NCBI RefSeq assembly: GCF_023091245.1
Contig: NZ_JAHWXN010000001.1
Coordinates: 2,232,001-2,296,000, forward strand
Origin: Microbacterium croceum
Lineage (GTDB): Bacteria; Actinomycetota; Actinomycetes; Actinomycetales; Microbacteriaceae
DNA: 64,000 nt
Direction of reading: 5' to 3'
Of the stretch, positions 24,972 through 32,874 are shown piece after piece. Under the pieces are notes generated by a model, which was not told where the DNA came from, did no database searches, and was given only the letters and a program-made list of their open reading frames with translations. A program made the translations under genes and the position numbers. Position 1 is the stretch's first letter. Each line of letters begins with the position of its first letter.

Positions 24972-25928
24972 ATGACCTTGTGCTGGGATACATCCACCCG
25001 GCCCCCGGCCGAGCAGTACGCCTATTGGAGGCACACGCTGTGCGATGCCTTCACTCCGTTGCGTCCCGTCGAGCGCGGCCAACGCGATGCGTGGCGGCAG
25101 CCCGGTCTGCCCGGCACGGTGACCAGTCAGCATCTCGGCGCCCTCAACGCCGCCGAGATCGCCACGTGCGCCCAGACCATTCATCACGGTCGCGCGGAGG
25201 TCGAGAGGCTGGAAGAGGAGGTCGTCTTCGTGAACCTCATGCTGCGCGGCCGATGCATCGTGCGTCAGGGGCGATCTGAGGCCTTCTCGCCGGCGGGGAC
25301 CTTCACGATCGTGGACGCCGCCGAGGAATTCGTGCTCGACTATCTCGACCCGTGGGCATCGGTGTCCTTCCGGGTGCCGAGCGCTCGCCTGCATCACCGT
25401 GTGCAGCAGGATCTCCGGGCCACCACCTTCTCCGCGCTGACCGGGATGAGCGCCGTCCTGGCCGACTCCATGCGTTCAGCCTGGTCCGCATCGACCAGCG
25501 TCGACGAGGCTCAGCGCGCCGTGCTCGGGGGAGTCTTCGAGACGATCCTCGATGCTTTCGCCGAGCGCACCCCCGTCGAAGCCTTCGTGGTGAGCGAGAG
25601 CCGCGGAGCGGCGCTGCGCACCAGCATCGAGCGATACGTCGCGCAGCAGCTACGCTTCGGAGACGTGAGCCCCACGGCGACCGCTGCCCGCTTCGCCATC
25701 TCGCCGCGCAAGCTCCATCAGCTGTACGAGGGGGCGGCGATGTCTTTCAGCCAGACGGTCATGCGTCTGCGAGTCGAGCACTGCGCCGCAGAGCTCACCG
25801 CCTCGACCGGGATGACCTTGACGGATCTCGCAGCACGATGGGGGTTCGCGGATCTCTCGCATCTGAACCGCGCGTTCCGCACGTATCTGGGGATGAGTCC
25901 CCGCGAGTACCGGTCCGTCGCCGCGTGA
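24972..25928 (+). CDS. AraC-family transcriptional regulator
   Basis: 318 residues. The N-terminal ~180 residues resemble the AraC-like ligand-binding domain found in actinobacterial regulators (WDTSTRPPAEQYAYWRHTLC, CIVRQGRSEAFSPAG). Two helix-turn-helices occupy the C-terminal 100 residues (ATAARFAISPRKLHQLYEG and LTDLAARWGFADLSHLNRAF), ending in the usual GMSPREYR. AAGGAG lies before the ATG. It is divergent from the acyl-CoA dehydrogenase and is its likely regulator, probably responding to an aromatic or acyl compound. The ligand is inferred only from family. Confidence 0.92.
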   Translation: MTLCWDTSTRPPAEQYAYWRHTLCDAFTPLRPVERGQRDAWRQPGLPGTVTSQHLGALNAAEIATCAQTIHHGRAEVERLEEEVVFVNLMLRGRCIVRQGRSEAFSPAGTFTIVDAAEEFVLDYLDPWASVSFRVPSARLHHRVQQDLRATTFSALTGMSAVLADSMRSAWSASTSVDEAQRAVLGGVFETILDAFAERTPVEAFVVSESRGAALRTSIERYVAQQLRFGDVSPTATAARFAISPRKLHQLYEGAAMSFSQTVMRLRVEHCAAELTASTGMTLTDLAARWGFADLSHLNRAFRTYLGMSPREYRSVAA

Positions 25929-25987
25929 GGAGTCGGCGCGAGACGGCGCCGGAGGACATGGTTCGTCGGTGAGCGGCCGTCAGGCTC

Positions 25988-25993
25988 TACGCT
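25988..25993 (+). promoter_or_regulatory. -10 element (TACGCT), leaderless layout
   Basis: TACGCT ends seven bases before ATG 26001 of the glutaminase gene. Confidence 0.45.
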
Positions 25994-26000
25994 GAGCTTC

Positions 26001-27017
26001 ATGCGGGGAGAAGAACTGGATGTCGCGGACATCGATCAAGCGGTGGCGACCGGAGCCGTGCCGCCGGATGCGCGGCTCGACGAGGTGATCGCGGCGGCGT
26101 ACGCCCGCGCGCAGCGCCACGAGGAGGGGACGGTCGCCGACTACATCCCGGCGCTCGCCGAGGCGGATCCTGCCGCCTTCGGAGTGTGCGTCGCCGATGT
26201 CCGCGGTGGGCTGCACGAGATCGGCGATACCCGCATCCCGTTCTCGATCCAGTCGATCTCCAAGGCCTTCGTGTATGCGCTTCTCAGCGAGCAGGTCGGA
26301 CATGAGAGGGCCTTCGACGTCGTCGGGGTCAACAACACCGGTCTCGCCTTCAACTCGGTCGTCGCGATCGAGCTCAACGACGGTCACCCGATGAACCCGA
26401 TGGTCAATGCCGGTGCGATCGCCACCACGGCGCTCCTGCCCGGCGACGCCGACGACAAGTGGGAGGCGATCCGCACCGGGCTCTCGCGCTTCGCGGGACG
26501 AGAGCTGCAGATCGATGAGGAGGTGTACCGCTCCGAGTCCGAGACGAACCATCGCAACCGCGCGATCGGCACCCTGCTGCAGAGCTACGGACGCATCACC
26601 GCCGACCCCGACGCCGTGGTCGACGTGTACACCCGACAGTGCTCCTTGCTCGTCGATGCCAGGGACCTCGGCGTGATGGGAGCGACGCTCGCGGACGGCG
26701 GTGTGAATCCCGTCACAGGGGAGCGGGTCGTGTCCGCAGACGTCTGCCGCGACACACTCGCCGTGCTCGCCGCGAGCGGTCTCTACGAGCGCTCAGGGGA
26801 GTGGCTGTTCGAGATCGGTCTTCCCGGGAAGTCCGGCGTTGCGGGCGGCCTCGTCACGGTCGCACCCGGCAAGGTCGGCATCGGCACCTATGCGCCACCG
26901 CTCGACAGTGCCGGCAACAGCGTGCGCGGACAGATCGCCACGGCGTTCCTCGCGCGCTCCCTCGGTCTGAACATCTTCGCCTCCGATTCGCACTTCACGA
27001 GAGGAGCAGACGCATGA
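26001..27017 (+). CDS. glsA: Glutaminase A
   Basis: 338 residues with a serine-dependent beta-lactamase-like fold. The catalytic SxxK is in IPFSIQSISKAF near residue 80, NDGHPMNPMVNAGAIAT near 125, and SGEWLFEIGLPGKSGVAGG near 263 contains the KSGVAGG signature. It hydrolyses glutamine to glutamate and ammonia. The N-terminal 20 residues (RGEELDVADIDQAVATG) are an extra lead-in compared with E. coli GlsA2. The stop overlaps the MFS start at 27014 (ATGA), so the two genes form an operon. Confidence 0.95.
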   Translation: MRGEELDVADIDQAVATGAVPPDARLDEVIAAAYARAQRHEEGTVADYIPALAEADPAAFGVCVADVRGGLHEIGDTRIPFSIQSISKAFVYALLSEQVGHERAFDVVGVNNTGLAFNSVVAIELNDGHPMNPMVNAGAIATTALLPGDADDKWEAIRTGLSRFAGRELQIDEEVYRSESETNHRNRAIGTLLQSYGRITADPDAVVDVYTRQCSLLVDARDLGVMGATLADGGVNPVTGERVVSADVCRDTLAVLAASGLYERSGEWLFEIGLPGKSGVAGGLVTVAPGKVGIGTYAPPLDSAGNSVRGQIATAFLARSLGLNIFASDSHFTRGADA

Positions 27018-28681
27018 GCGCTGCATCGTCCGCCGCCCCCGAGTCCGCCGCCCTCGCGGAACAGGATCGCGCATCCTGGGTGCCGATGATCGGCCTCTTC
27101 CTCGCGCAGATCCTGATGTCGTACAACGTGTCGGCGCTGCCGGTCTCGCTGGGCGGGATGGTCGAGACCTTCGGTGTGCCCCCGACCGACATCAGCACCG
27201 CGATCGTCACCTACGGCCTGGTCGTGGCGGCGCTGGTGATGGTCGGTGCGAAGATCGGCCAGCGCGTCGGGTGGGTGATCGTCTTCCGGATCGTCGTGGC
27301 CCTCTTCGCCGTGTCCGCGATCCTGATGATCGCCGCCCCGTCCGTCGAGTTCGTGATCCTCGCGCAGGCCCTCGCCGGTGCGTCTGCGGCGATCATCGTC
27401 CCCTCCCTGGTCGCTCTCATCGCCGAGAACTACCGTGGCGCGCAACAGGCCACCGCGATCGGTTCGCTCGGCTCGGCACGTGCTCTCGCCGGCGTCAGCG
27501 CCTTCCTGATCGGCGGCACGCTCGCGACCCTGGTGGGGTGGCGGCAGGTGTTCATCGTGGTGCTGGTGCTCGCGGTCGCGGTGTTCATCCTCAGCTTCCG
27601 GCTGCGCGGTGAGCCGGGGAACCCGGAGATCAAGATCGACGTCGTCGCGGCGCTGCTCATCGGCGCCGGAATCGTGTCCCTCACGCTCGGCGTCAACAAT
27701 CTGAACCGATGGGGCCTGCTTCAGGCGGGAGCGGACGCCCCGTTCGATGTGCTCGGACTGTCTCCGGCGCCGGTCCTCGTGGTGATCGGCCTGGTGCTGG
27801 TGCAGCTCTTCTTCCTCTGGACACGCCGGCGCACGAAGGCGGGCAAGGTCCCTCTCGTGAGTCTGTCGGTGTTCGGCTCGTCCCGCGAGCGTGCCGCCGT
27901 CTACGCGATGTTCATCGTGGTCGGTCTCGAGGCAGCGCTGAACTTCAGCATCCCGCTCTACATCCAGATCGTGCAGGGCCGTACGCCCTTCGACACCTCG
28001 TTGGCGATGCTGCCGTTCAACCTGACGGTGTTCTTCACCGCGATGCTCGTCGTGCGGTTCTACCGTCGATTCTCGCCCCGCACGATCGGGATGTTCTCGT
28101 TCAGCCTGACCACGGTGGCCCTGGTGTGGCTCGCCCTCGTCGTGAACAACAACTGGGAGACCTTCCCGACCATCCTGGGGCTGTTCGTGTTCGGCGTGGG
28201 GCAGGGCGCTCTGGTCACGCTGGTGTTCAACGTGCTCGTCACCGCATCGCCGAAGACCCTTGCCGGCGATGTGGGTTCGGTGCGGGGCACCACGCAGAAC
28301 CTGGCCTCCGCGGTCGGCACGGCGGTCGCGGGCGCGCTGCTGGTGGGCATCCTGAGCGTCAACGTGCTCGCCTCGATCGCCGACCACTCCGAGCTTCCGC
28401 CGGAACTGGTGGCGCAGGTCGATCTCGATCGCACGAACTTCGTCAGCAACGACCGCCTCGAGGAGGTGCTCGCGCAGACGGACGCGACGCCCGCGCAGGT
28501 GGACGCCGCGGTGTCCGTGAACGAGGAGGCACGCTTGAGTGCGCTCAAGACCGGACTGCTGATCCTCGCCGCAGTCAGCGCGCTGGCGATCGTGCCGGCG
28601 AGCAGGCTGCCGCGCTACCGCCCCGGTGAGGTGCCGACGTCCGTCGCGACCGGTCGCGAACCGGAACCCGACGGGGCCTGA
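27014..28681 (+). CDS. MFS transporter, DHA2-like, coupled to glutaminase
   Basis: 555 residues. About 14 membrane segments are visible (first VPMIGLFLAQILMSYNVSAL). A large extramembrane loop near residues 455-510 (SELPPELVAQVDLDRTNF, VLAQTDATPAQVDAAVSVN) precedes the last helix. The translation start overlaps the glsA stop. Coupling to glutaminase suggests transport of glutamine, glutamate or a related amide, but MFS sequence alone does not show this. It could equally be an unrelated exporter. Confidence 0.85.
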   Translation: MSAASSAAPESAALAEQDRASWVPMIGLFLAQILMSYNVSALPVSLGGMVETFGVPPTDISTAIVTYGLVVAALVMVGAKIGQRVGWVIVFRIVVALFAVSAILMIAAPSVEFVILAQALAGASAAIIVPSLVALIAENYRGAQQATAIGSLGSARALAGVSAFLIGGTLATLVGWRQVFIVVLVLAVAVFILSFRLRGEPGNPEIKIDVVAALLIGAGIVSLTLGVNNLNRWGLLQAGADAPFDVLGLSPAPVLVVIGLVLVQLFFLWTRRRTKAGKVPLVSLSVFGSSRERAAVYAMFIVVGLEAALNFSIPLYIQIVQGRTPFDTSLAMLPFNLTVFFTAMLVVRFYRRFSPRTIGMFSFSLTTVALVWLALVVNNNWETFPTILGLFVFGVGQGALVTLVFNVLVTASPKTLAGDVGSVRGTTQNLASAVGTAVAGALLVGILSVNVLASIADHSELPPELVAQVDLDRTNFVSNDRLEEVLAQTDATPAQVDAAVSVNEEARLSALKTGLLILAAVSALAIVPASRLPRYRPGEVPTSVATGREPEPDGA

Positions 28682-28705
28682 GGAACATGCGGGCCTGAGC
28701 GAGCG

Positions 28706-29533
28706 CTATCGGCACTCGCCGAGGAACCCGAGGTAGCAGACCGCTTCGTGGGTCTCGGCGGGGCGGTAGTCCTCGTTCGACACCTGGCGGGTGGCGAGCT
28801 CGGCTGTACGTGACAGGTTCCCGAAGGTGCCCAGGCTCGCGACCACACCGTCGGTGCCCTGCGACCTCATGTCGTCGATCGCTGCGAGGTACTCGTCGCA
28901 GACGCGGGTCGCCGCTTCGGTCAACTCGATGTCGGCGCACACCGCGTCGTACTCGGACGTCATCGCGTCGATGCAGTCGGACCAGGCCTGGTCGACGAAA
29001 CAGAGGTTGACATCATCCATGGCGACGTCGAACCGCCCGGTCTCGTATTCCTCGCTGTGGAACGTCTCGGGCTGTTCCGGGACGTCCACCTTGGTCCAGT
29101 GACGCGCGGTGGTGAGGGCGACCACGAGCACGACAACGGCGATGAGCACGAGTGCTCCGAGGATCGAGAGCAGCACCCACAGACCGGTTCTGCTCTTTCG
29201 AGCAGGAGGGGCAGCGGGCGCGGGCGCGCCGGGATCGAAGGGGGCTGCAGCGGGGAAGGCAGCAGGAGCGGCTCGCAGTGCGGAGAGGTCGTGTCCACCG
29301 GCGCCGTGACCGCTGGCCGTGGTCTCGGATGCAGTCGGAGCGGCCGTCGCCCCAGGCGTCGCGTCGGGACCCGACGGAACGGTCGTGCTGGCCCAGTAGT
29401 CGTACCACGCACGGGACGCGGAGTCGTCGGTGCGCACCCGCCGTCCTTCGTCATCGCTCAGCGCGAGGCCCAGCGCCGCCGCGCCGCCGGGGGTCGACAG
29501 GCGCTCGCGGAACTCTTCGAAAGACAGGCTCAT
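28706..29533 (-). CDS. Hypothetical membrane-anchored protein
   Basis: 275 residues. The first 110 are a cytoplasmic, Ala/Pro-rich segment beginning MSLSFEEFRERLSTPGGAAA. One membrane helix is near residues 115-140 (LWVLLSILGALVLIAVVVLV). The outer domain of about 135 residues holds six cysteines (CFVDQAWSDC, CADIELTEAATRVC and a pair at the C-terminus) that could form disulfides. GAGAGGA precedes the ATG. No family recognised. The layout suggests an exported sensor or binding domain. Confidence 0.75.
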   Translation of the reverse strand: MSLSFEEFRERLSTPGGAAALGLALSDDEGRRVRTDDSASRAWYDYWASTTVPSGPDATPGATAAPTASETTASGHGAGGHDLSALRAAPAAFPAAAPFDPGAPAPAAPPARKSRTGLWVLLSILGALVLIAVVVLVVALTTARHWTKVDVPEQPETFHSEEYETGRFDVAMDDVNLCFVDQAWSDCIDAMTSEYDAVCADIELTEAATRVCDEYLAAIDDMRSQGTDGVVASLGTFGNLSRTAELATRQVSNEDYRPAETHEAVCYLGFLGECR

Positions 29534-29620
29534 GCTCGTGATCCTCTCAGAACCGCGAGCTTCCCCTCAATCCGGCCACATCTCCATCGAATGGGTGAGG
29601 TCGCAGCGCCACGGCGGGAA

Positions 29621-29626
29621 TAGGCT
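29621..29626 (+). promoter_or_regulatory. -10 element (TAGGCT), leaderless layout
   Basis: TAGGCT ends six bases before ATG 29633. Confidence 0.5.
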
Positions 29627-29632
29627 CCCAGT

Positions 29633-30130
29633 ATGGCCCTCGAACCGCTTCTTCTCCGTCTCGACCGCATCGCCGGAGGGAAGCAGGCCGGCGTTGAAAT
29701 CAGCGAGGCCAATCGCACCCACCCGCGCACCCGCCGGGCATTCACCTGGATCATCTGGTTGCTCGTCGTCGAGCTGCTCATCGGCATCGGCGCCGTCATC
29801 GTCGCGCTCGTGCTGGCCGTGGAGGGCGAGCCGGTTCCGCTCGCGGTGTGGATGCGCACAGTCGTGGTGCTGGCGATGACGGCGACCCTGTTCTACTTTG
29901 CCTGGCGCGCCGCACGAGGGTGGCGATGGGCCTACCTCCGTCTGCGCCTGTTCGCGCAGATCTTCCCCGTGATCACGCTCGTGATGGCGGCCATCCCCGG
30001 TCTGTATCCCTTCTGGATGGTCACGGAACAGATCGTGTTCAGCCTCATCATGATCGGCATCGCCGACTTCCTCACGAGTGATCACATGCGGGCCATGTTC
30101 CGCGATCCCACGGTCGAGATCCTCTCTTAG
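29633..30130 (+). CDS. Hypothetical membrane protein
   Basis: 165 residues with four predicted membrane segments, near residues 41-62 (FTWIIWLLVVELLIGIGAVI), 72-93, 103-122 and 128-148. The N-terminal 35 residues are soluble. It is divergent from another unknown membrane protein, with 99 bases between them. No family recognised and no function proposed. Confidence 0.75.
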   Translation: MALEPLLLRLDRIAGGKQAGVEISEANRTHPRTRRAFTWIIWLLVVELLIGIGAVIVALVLAVEGEPVPLAVWMRTVVVLAMTATLFYFAWRAARGWRWAYLRLRLFAQIFPVITLVMAAIPGLYPFWMVTEQIVFSLIMIGIADFLTSDHMRAMFRDPTVEILS

Positions 30131-30246
30131 CACCATCCTCCCGCCACAGGCCAGCCCCTTCTTGGCGCGAGTGACGCGCATCATCCTGGGGCGATGATCG
30201 TCCTCATGCCTTCGTCCCCGTTCCCCGAACAGATAGGCGGCAGGCG

Positions 30247-31227
30247 ATGACCGCGCTCGTGCGGGTCGTGCCCGGCGAAGACCTCGGCTACCGTCGACGT
30301 CGCTCCGGGTCGGGCTTCCGCTACGTCGACCAGGACGGCCACGCGGCGCCGGAACCCGATCGCGAGCGCATCCACGATCTCGTCATCCCGCCGGCGTGGG
30401 AGGACGTCTGGATCGCCGCTGATCCGCTGGCGCACATCCAGGCCGTCGGCACGGATGAAGCGGGTCGTCGCCAGTATCTCTATCATCCGCTCTGGCGCGT
30501 ACGTCGCGATCGGAGCAAGTTCCGCAGAGCGCTCGACCTGGCGGAACGACTTCCTCGGGCACGAGCGCGCGTCACCAGGGCGCTCGGCGAAGAGACGCTG
30601 TCCCGTGAGCGCGTGCTCGCCACCGCGTTCCGCCTGTTGGACGATGCAGCCCTTCGGGTGGGCTCGGAGCGTTATCTGGTGAAGCACGGCAGTCGCGGGC
30701 TGACCACGCTCCGTCGCCGCGACGTGCAGATCACGGCATCGACCGTTGCGCTGTCGTTCCCTGCCAAGAGCGGGCAGACCGCCTCGATCGAGATCTCCGA
30801 CGCACCGCTCGCCGAGGTGCTCACGGAGTTGTCGGCCGGCCCCGATCGCGCCTTCCTGCTGGCGTATCGCAAGGGTCGGCGGAGAGTGCGCATCACGCCC
30901 GCCGAGGTGAATGACTACCTGCGTCGCGTGACGGGAGGGGTGTTCTCGGCCAAGGACTTCCGGACGCTGCACGGAACGATCCTCGCCGCCGACGCCCTGG
31001 CGCGGATCGGAGTGCTCGACACGACGGCCGAGCGCAAGAAGGCCGAGCGGCTCGCGGTGCAGGCGACGGCAACGGCGCTGGGCAACACGACCGCTGTCGC
31101 CCGTGGCAGCTACATCGATCCGCGCGTCTTCCGCCTCTATGCCCGGGGGACGACGCTCGATCTGACGGTCGCGCCCGAGACCGCCGTGCGGCGGCTGCTC
31201 GCGGAGAAGCCGCGTCGCGGACGCTGA
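30247..31227 (+). CDS. DNA topoisomerase IB (poxvirus/bacterial type)
   Basis: 326 residues, normal for bacterial TopIB. The N-terminal domain contains FRYVDQDGHAAPEPDRERIHD and IPPAWEDVWIAADP. The catalytic domain has the RxxK-type residues (DDAALRVGSERY near 145, YRKGRRRVRITPAEVN near 215, FRTLHGTILAADAL near 240), and the likely active tyrosine is in RGSYIDPRVF near residue 298. It nicks one strand and relaxes supercoils through a 3'-phosphotyrosine. It stands alone, with a 116-base gap upstream that holds no clear promoter. Confidence 0.93.
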   Translation: MTALVRVVPGEDLGYRRRRSGSGFRYVDQDGHAAPEPDRERIHDLVIPPAWEDVWIAADPLAHIQAVGTDEAGRRQYLYHPLWRVRRDRSKFRRALDLAERLPRARARVTRALGEETLSRERVLATAFRLLDDAALRVGSERYLVKHGSRGLTTLRRRDVQITASTVALSFPAKSGQTASIEISDAPLAEVLTELSAGPDRAFLLAYRKGRRRVRITPAEVNDYLRRVTGGVFSAKDFRTLHGTILAADALARIGVLDTTAERKKAERLAVQATATALGNTTAVARGSYIDPRVFRLYARGTTLDLTVAPETAVRRLLAEKPRRGR

Positions 31228-31228
31228 T

Positions 31229-32233
31229 TCACCCGGCGAGCTGCAGCCAGATCAGAGCGATGAGCATCGGCATGAGCGGTGTCAGCACGGCCACGATGAT
31301 CGGCCAGAGTCGGATGCGGGTCTCCAGGGTCCGTGCGGCAGCCGAGAGAGTGTCGCCGCTGCGGCGCGGAGAGATCGGATCCAGCGGGACCGCCCTCTCA
31401 TCGCGATACAGGAACGTGCGACGGCCGAACCGTTCGTGGAGCACGTCGATCACGGTGAGGAAACGGTCGAGCTCGGCGAGATCGGTGAGGTCGACCGGCG
31501 GGAAGTAGACGTGCAAGGTGCTGTCGACGATCTCCAGATCGAGATCGGGGGTTGCATCCAGCAGGACGGCCATCAGATCGGGCGTGAGCACGTAGAGAGC
31601 GTCCGCCTCGTAGCCGGGCGGCACCGAGACATCGAAGACATCGCTGAAGTCACCTTCCAGTCGCAGCTCGGCGCGGCCTCGGGGGCGCCGAGGCAGGAGG
31701 CTGAGCCCACCCCCTCCCCGTCGTGAGCGCAGCGTGATGCGGGGTGCCTCGCTGGGCAGGGGGATGCGTACCGCTCTGATCGTATGGATGGTCGAGCCCT
31801 CGCGGTCCCCGATCGTGACGGTGCGCTCGGCGGAATCGAACGGAATGGGGCTGGCGCGGGCATCGAGGTGATCCCGAGAGGATCGGGCGGACCGCTCGAC
31901 CTGCTCATCGATCGAGCCACCCCAGATCCAATCGCTGACGTCGGGCCTGAACGTCCATCCCATCGCGCCGGCGATCGCGAGCAGCTGCGATCGCCGGCGC
32001 GCCGCGCGCAGGATGGCGGTCGACGCGTACGCGACGGCCGCCCCGCCTGCGAGCACGACCAGGAGCTGCAGTGCGAGCAGGGACCCGCCGCGGAGCTCGA
32101 AGCCGACGGGCAGCAGGTACAGGGCGACCGGTGCGCAGACGGCGAGATAGGCGAGCGATATCGCCGCGACCAGGATGCCGGGGCGCGGCGTCAGACGGTC
32201 GAGCAGCGCCTCTTCTCTGCGGGTCACGGTCAC
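31229..32233 (-). CDS. Hypothetical membrane protein (DUF3137-like)
   Basis: 334 residues from GTG 32233. Two N-terminal helices (residues 20-66), a large soluble middle domain (WTFRPDVSDWIWGGSIDEQ to VDLTDLAELDRFLTV) and a C-terminal helix are seen. The middle segment FDVSVPPGYEADALYVLTPD resembles the DUF3137-type core, but I am not certain of the family. It follows the next gene by three bases, so the two are likely co-transcribed and may act together. The gene is convergent with topoisomerase IB. Confidence 0.7.
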   Translation of the reverse strand: MTVTRREEALLDRLTPRPGILVAAISLAYLAVCAPVALYLLPVGFELRGGSLLALQLLVVLAGGAAVAYASTAILRAARRRSQLLAIAGAMGWTFRPDVSDWIWGGSIDEQVERSARSSRDHLDARASPIPFDSAERTVTIGDREGSTIHTIRAVRIPLPSEAPRITLRSRRGGGGLSLLPRRPRGRAELRLEGDFSDVFDVSVPPGYEADALYVLTPDLMAVLLDATPDLDLEIVDSTLHVYFPPVDLTDLAELDRFLTVIDVLHERFGRRTFLYRDERAVPLDPISPRRSGDTLSAAARTLETRIRLWPIIVAVLTPLMPMLIALIWLQLAG

Positions 32234-32236
32234 CGA

Positions 32237-32731
32237 TCAGGGCTTGTAGACGATGGCGATGTCGAGCTGCTCGCGCTCGCGCACCCAGGCGAGCCAGCGC
32301 GGTTCATCGCCGGACAGGCGCTGGATCGGGATGACGTAGATGCCCTGCTCCGGCCGGCTGAGTGCACGGAACTCCGGCTTCTTCGAGATCCAGATGGTGC
32401 CCCCGCCGTCCCACGGCTCGAGGCAGGTGTAGACGTAGCCGTGCTCGCGGAGGTTGATGCGGTCGGCGAGGGCTTCGGCCTGAGACGAGAGCTCGGCGAG
32501 CGCCTCGGAGGGAACCGTCCCATCGAGCGTGAAGGCCGCGACGTCGTAGATGTTGTTGTCGCCATAGTCGCGCGTGGCGAGGAGGCTGAGTTCAGTGACT
32601 CCCTTGTCGCGATTGCCCGTCCACAGGGCGTGCGAGTTCTTCGCCCTCTTGTTCATGAGGAATCCGCCGAAATTCGCCTTCTGATAGGCGAAGTCATCGA
32701 GTTTCGCCGCGATCTCTGCACGTGTGGTCAT
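32237..32731 (-). CDS. Hypothetical soluble protein
   Basis: 164 residues with no membrane segment or signal peptide. The ATG has GAGGAGAG upstream. The sequence has a mixed alpha/beta character (ELSLLATRDYGDNNIYDVAAF, GGGTIWISKKPEFRALS). I do not recognise the family. It is co-directional with, and three bases before, the DUF3137-like membrane gene, and divergent from the STAND NTPase. Confidence 0.72.
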   Translation of the reverse strand: MTTRAEIAAKLDDFAYQKANFGGFLMNKRAKNSHALWTGNRDKGVTELSLLATRDYGDNNIYDVAAFTLDGTVPSEALAELSSQAEALADRINLREHGYVYTCLEPWDGGGTIWISKKPEFRALSRPEQGIYVIPIQRLSGDEPRWLAWVREREQLDIAIVYKP

Positions 32732-32861
32732 CGATTCTCTCCTCTTCAGCGGGAGGCGCGACTCGCCTCCCGCTGAGCGAGCCTAGGAGCAGCGTCGCTC
32801 TGCGGGCGTCTTCCCGAACGACCCCGAACGCGGATGTCGCGTGTGCGGTTTCGGTCTGTCT

Positions 32862-32867
32862 TAGGCT
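32862..32867 (+). promoter_or_regulatory. -10 element (TAGGCT), leaderless layout
   Basis: TAGGCT ends seven bases before ATG 32875 of the NTPase gene. Confidence 0.5.
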
Positions 32868-32874
32868 CGGAGAC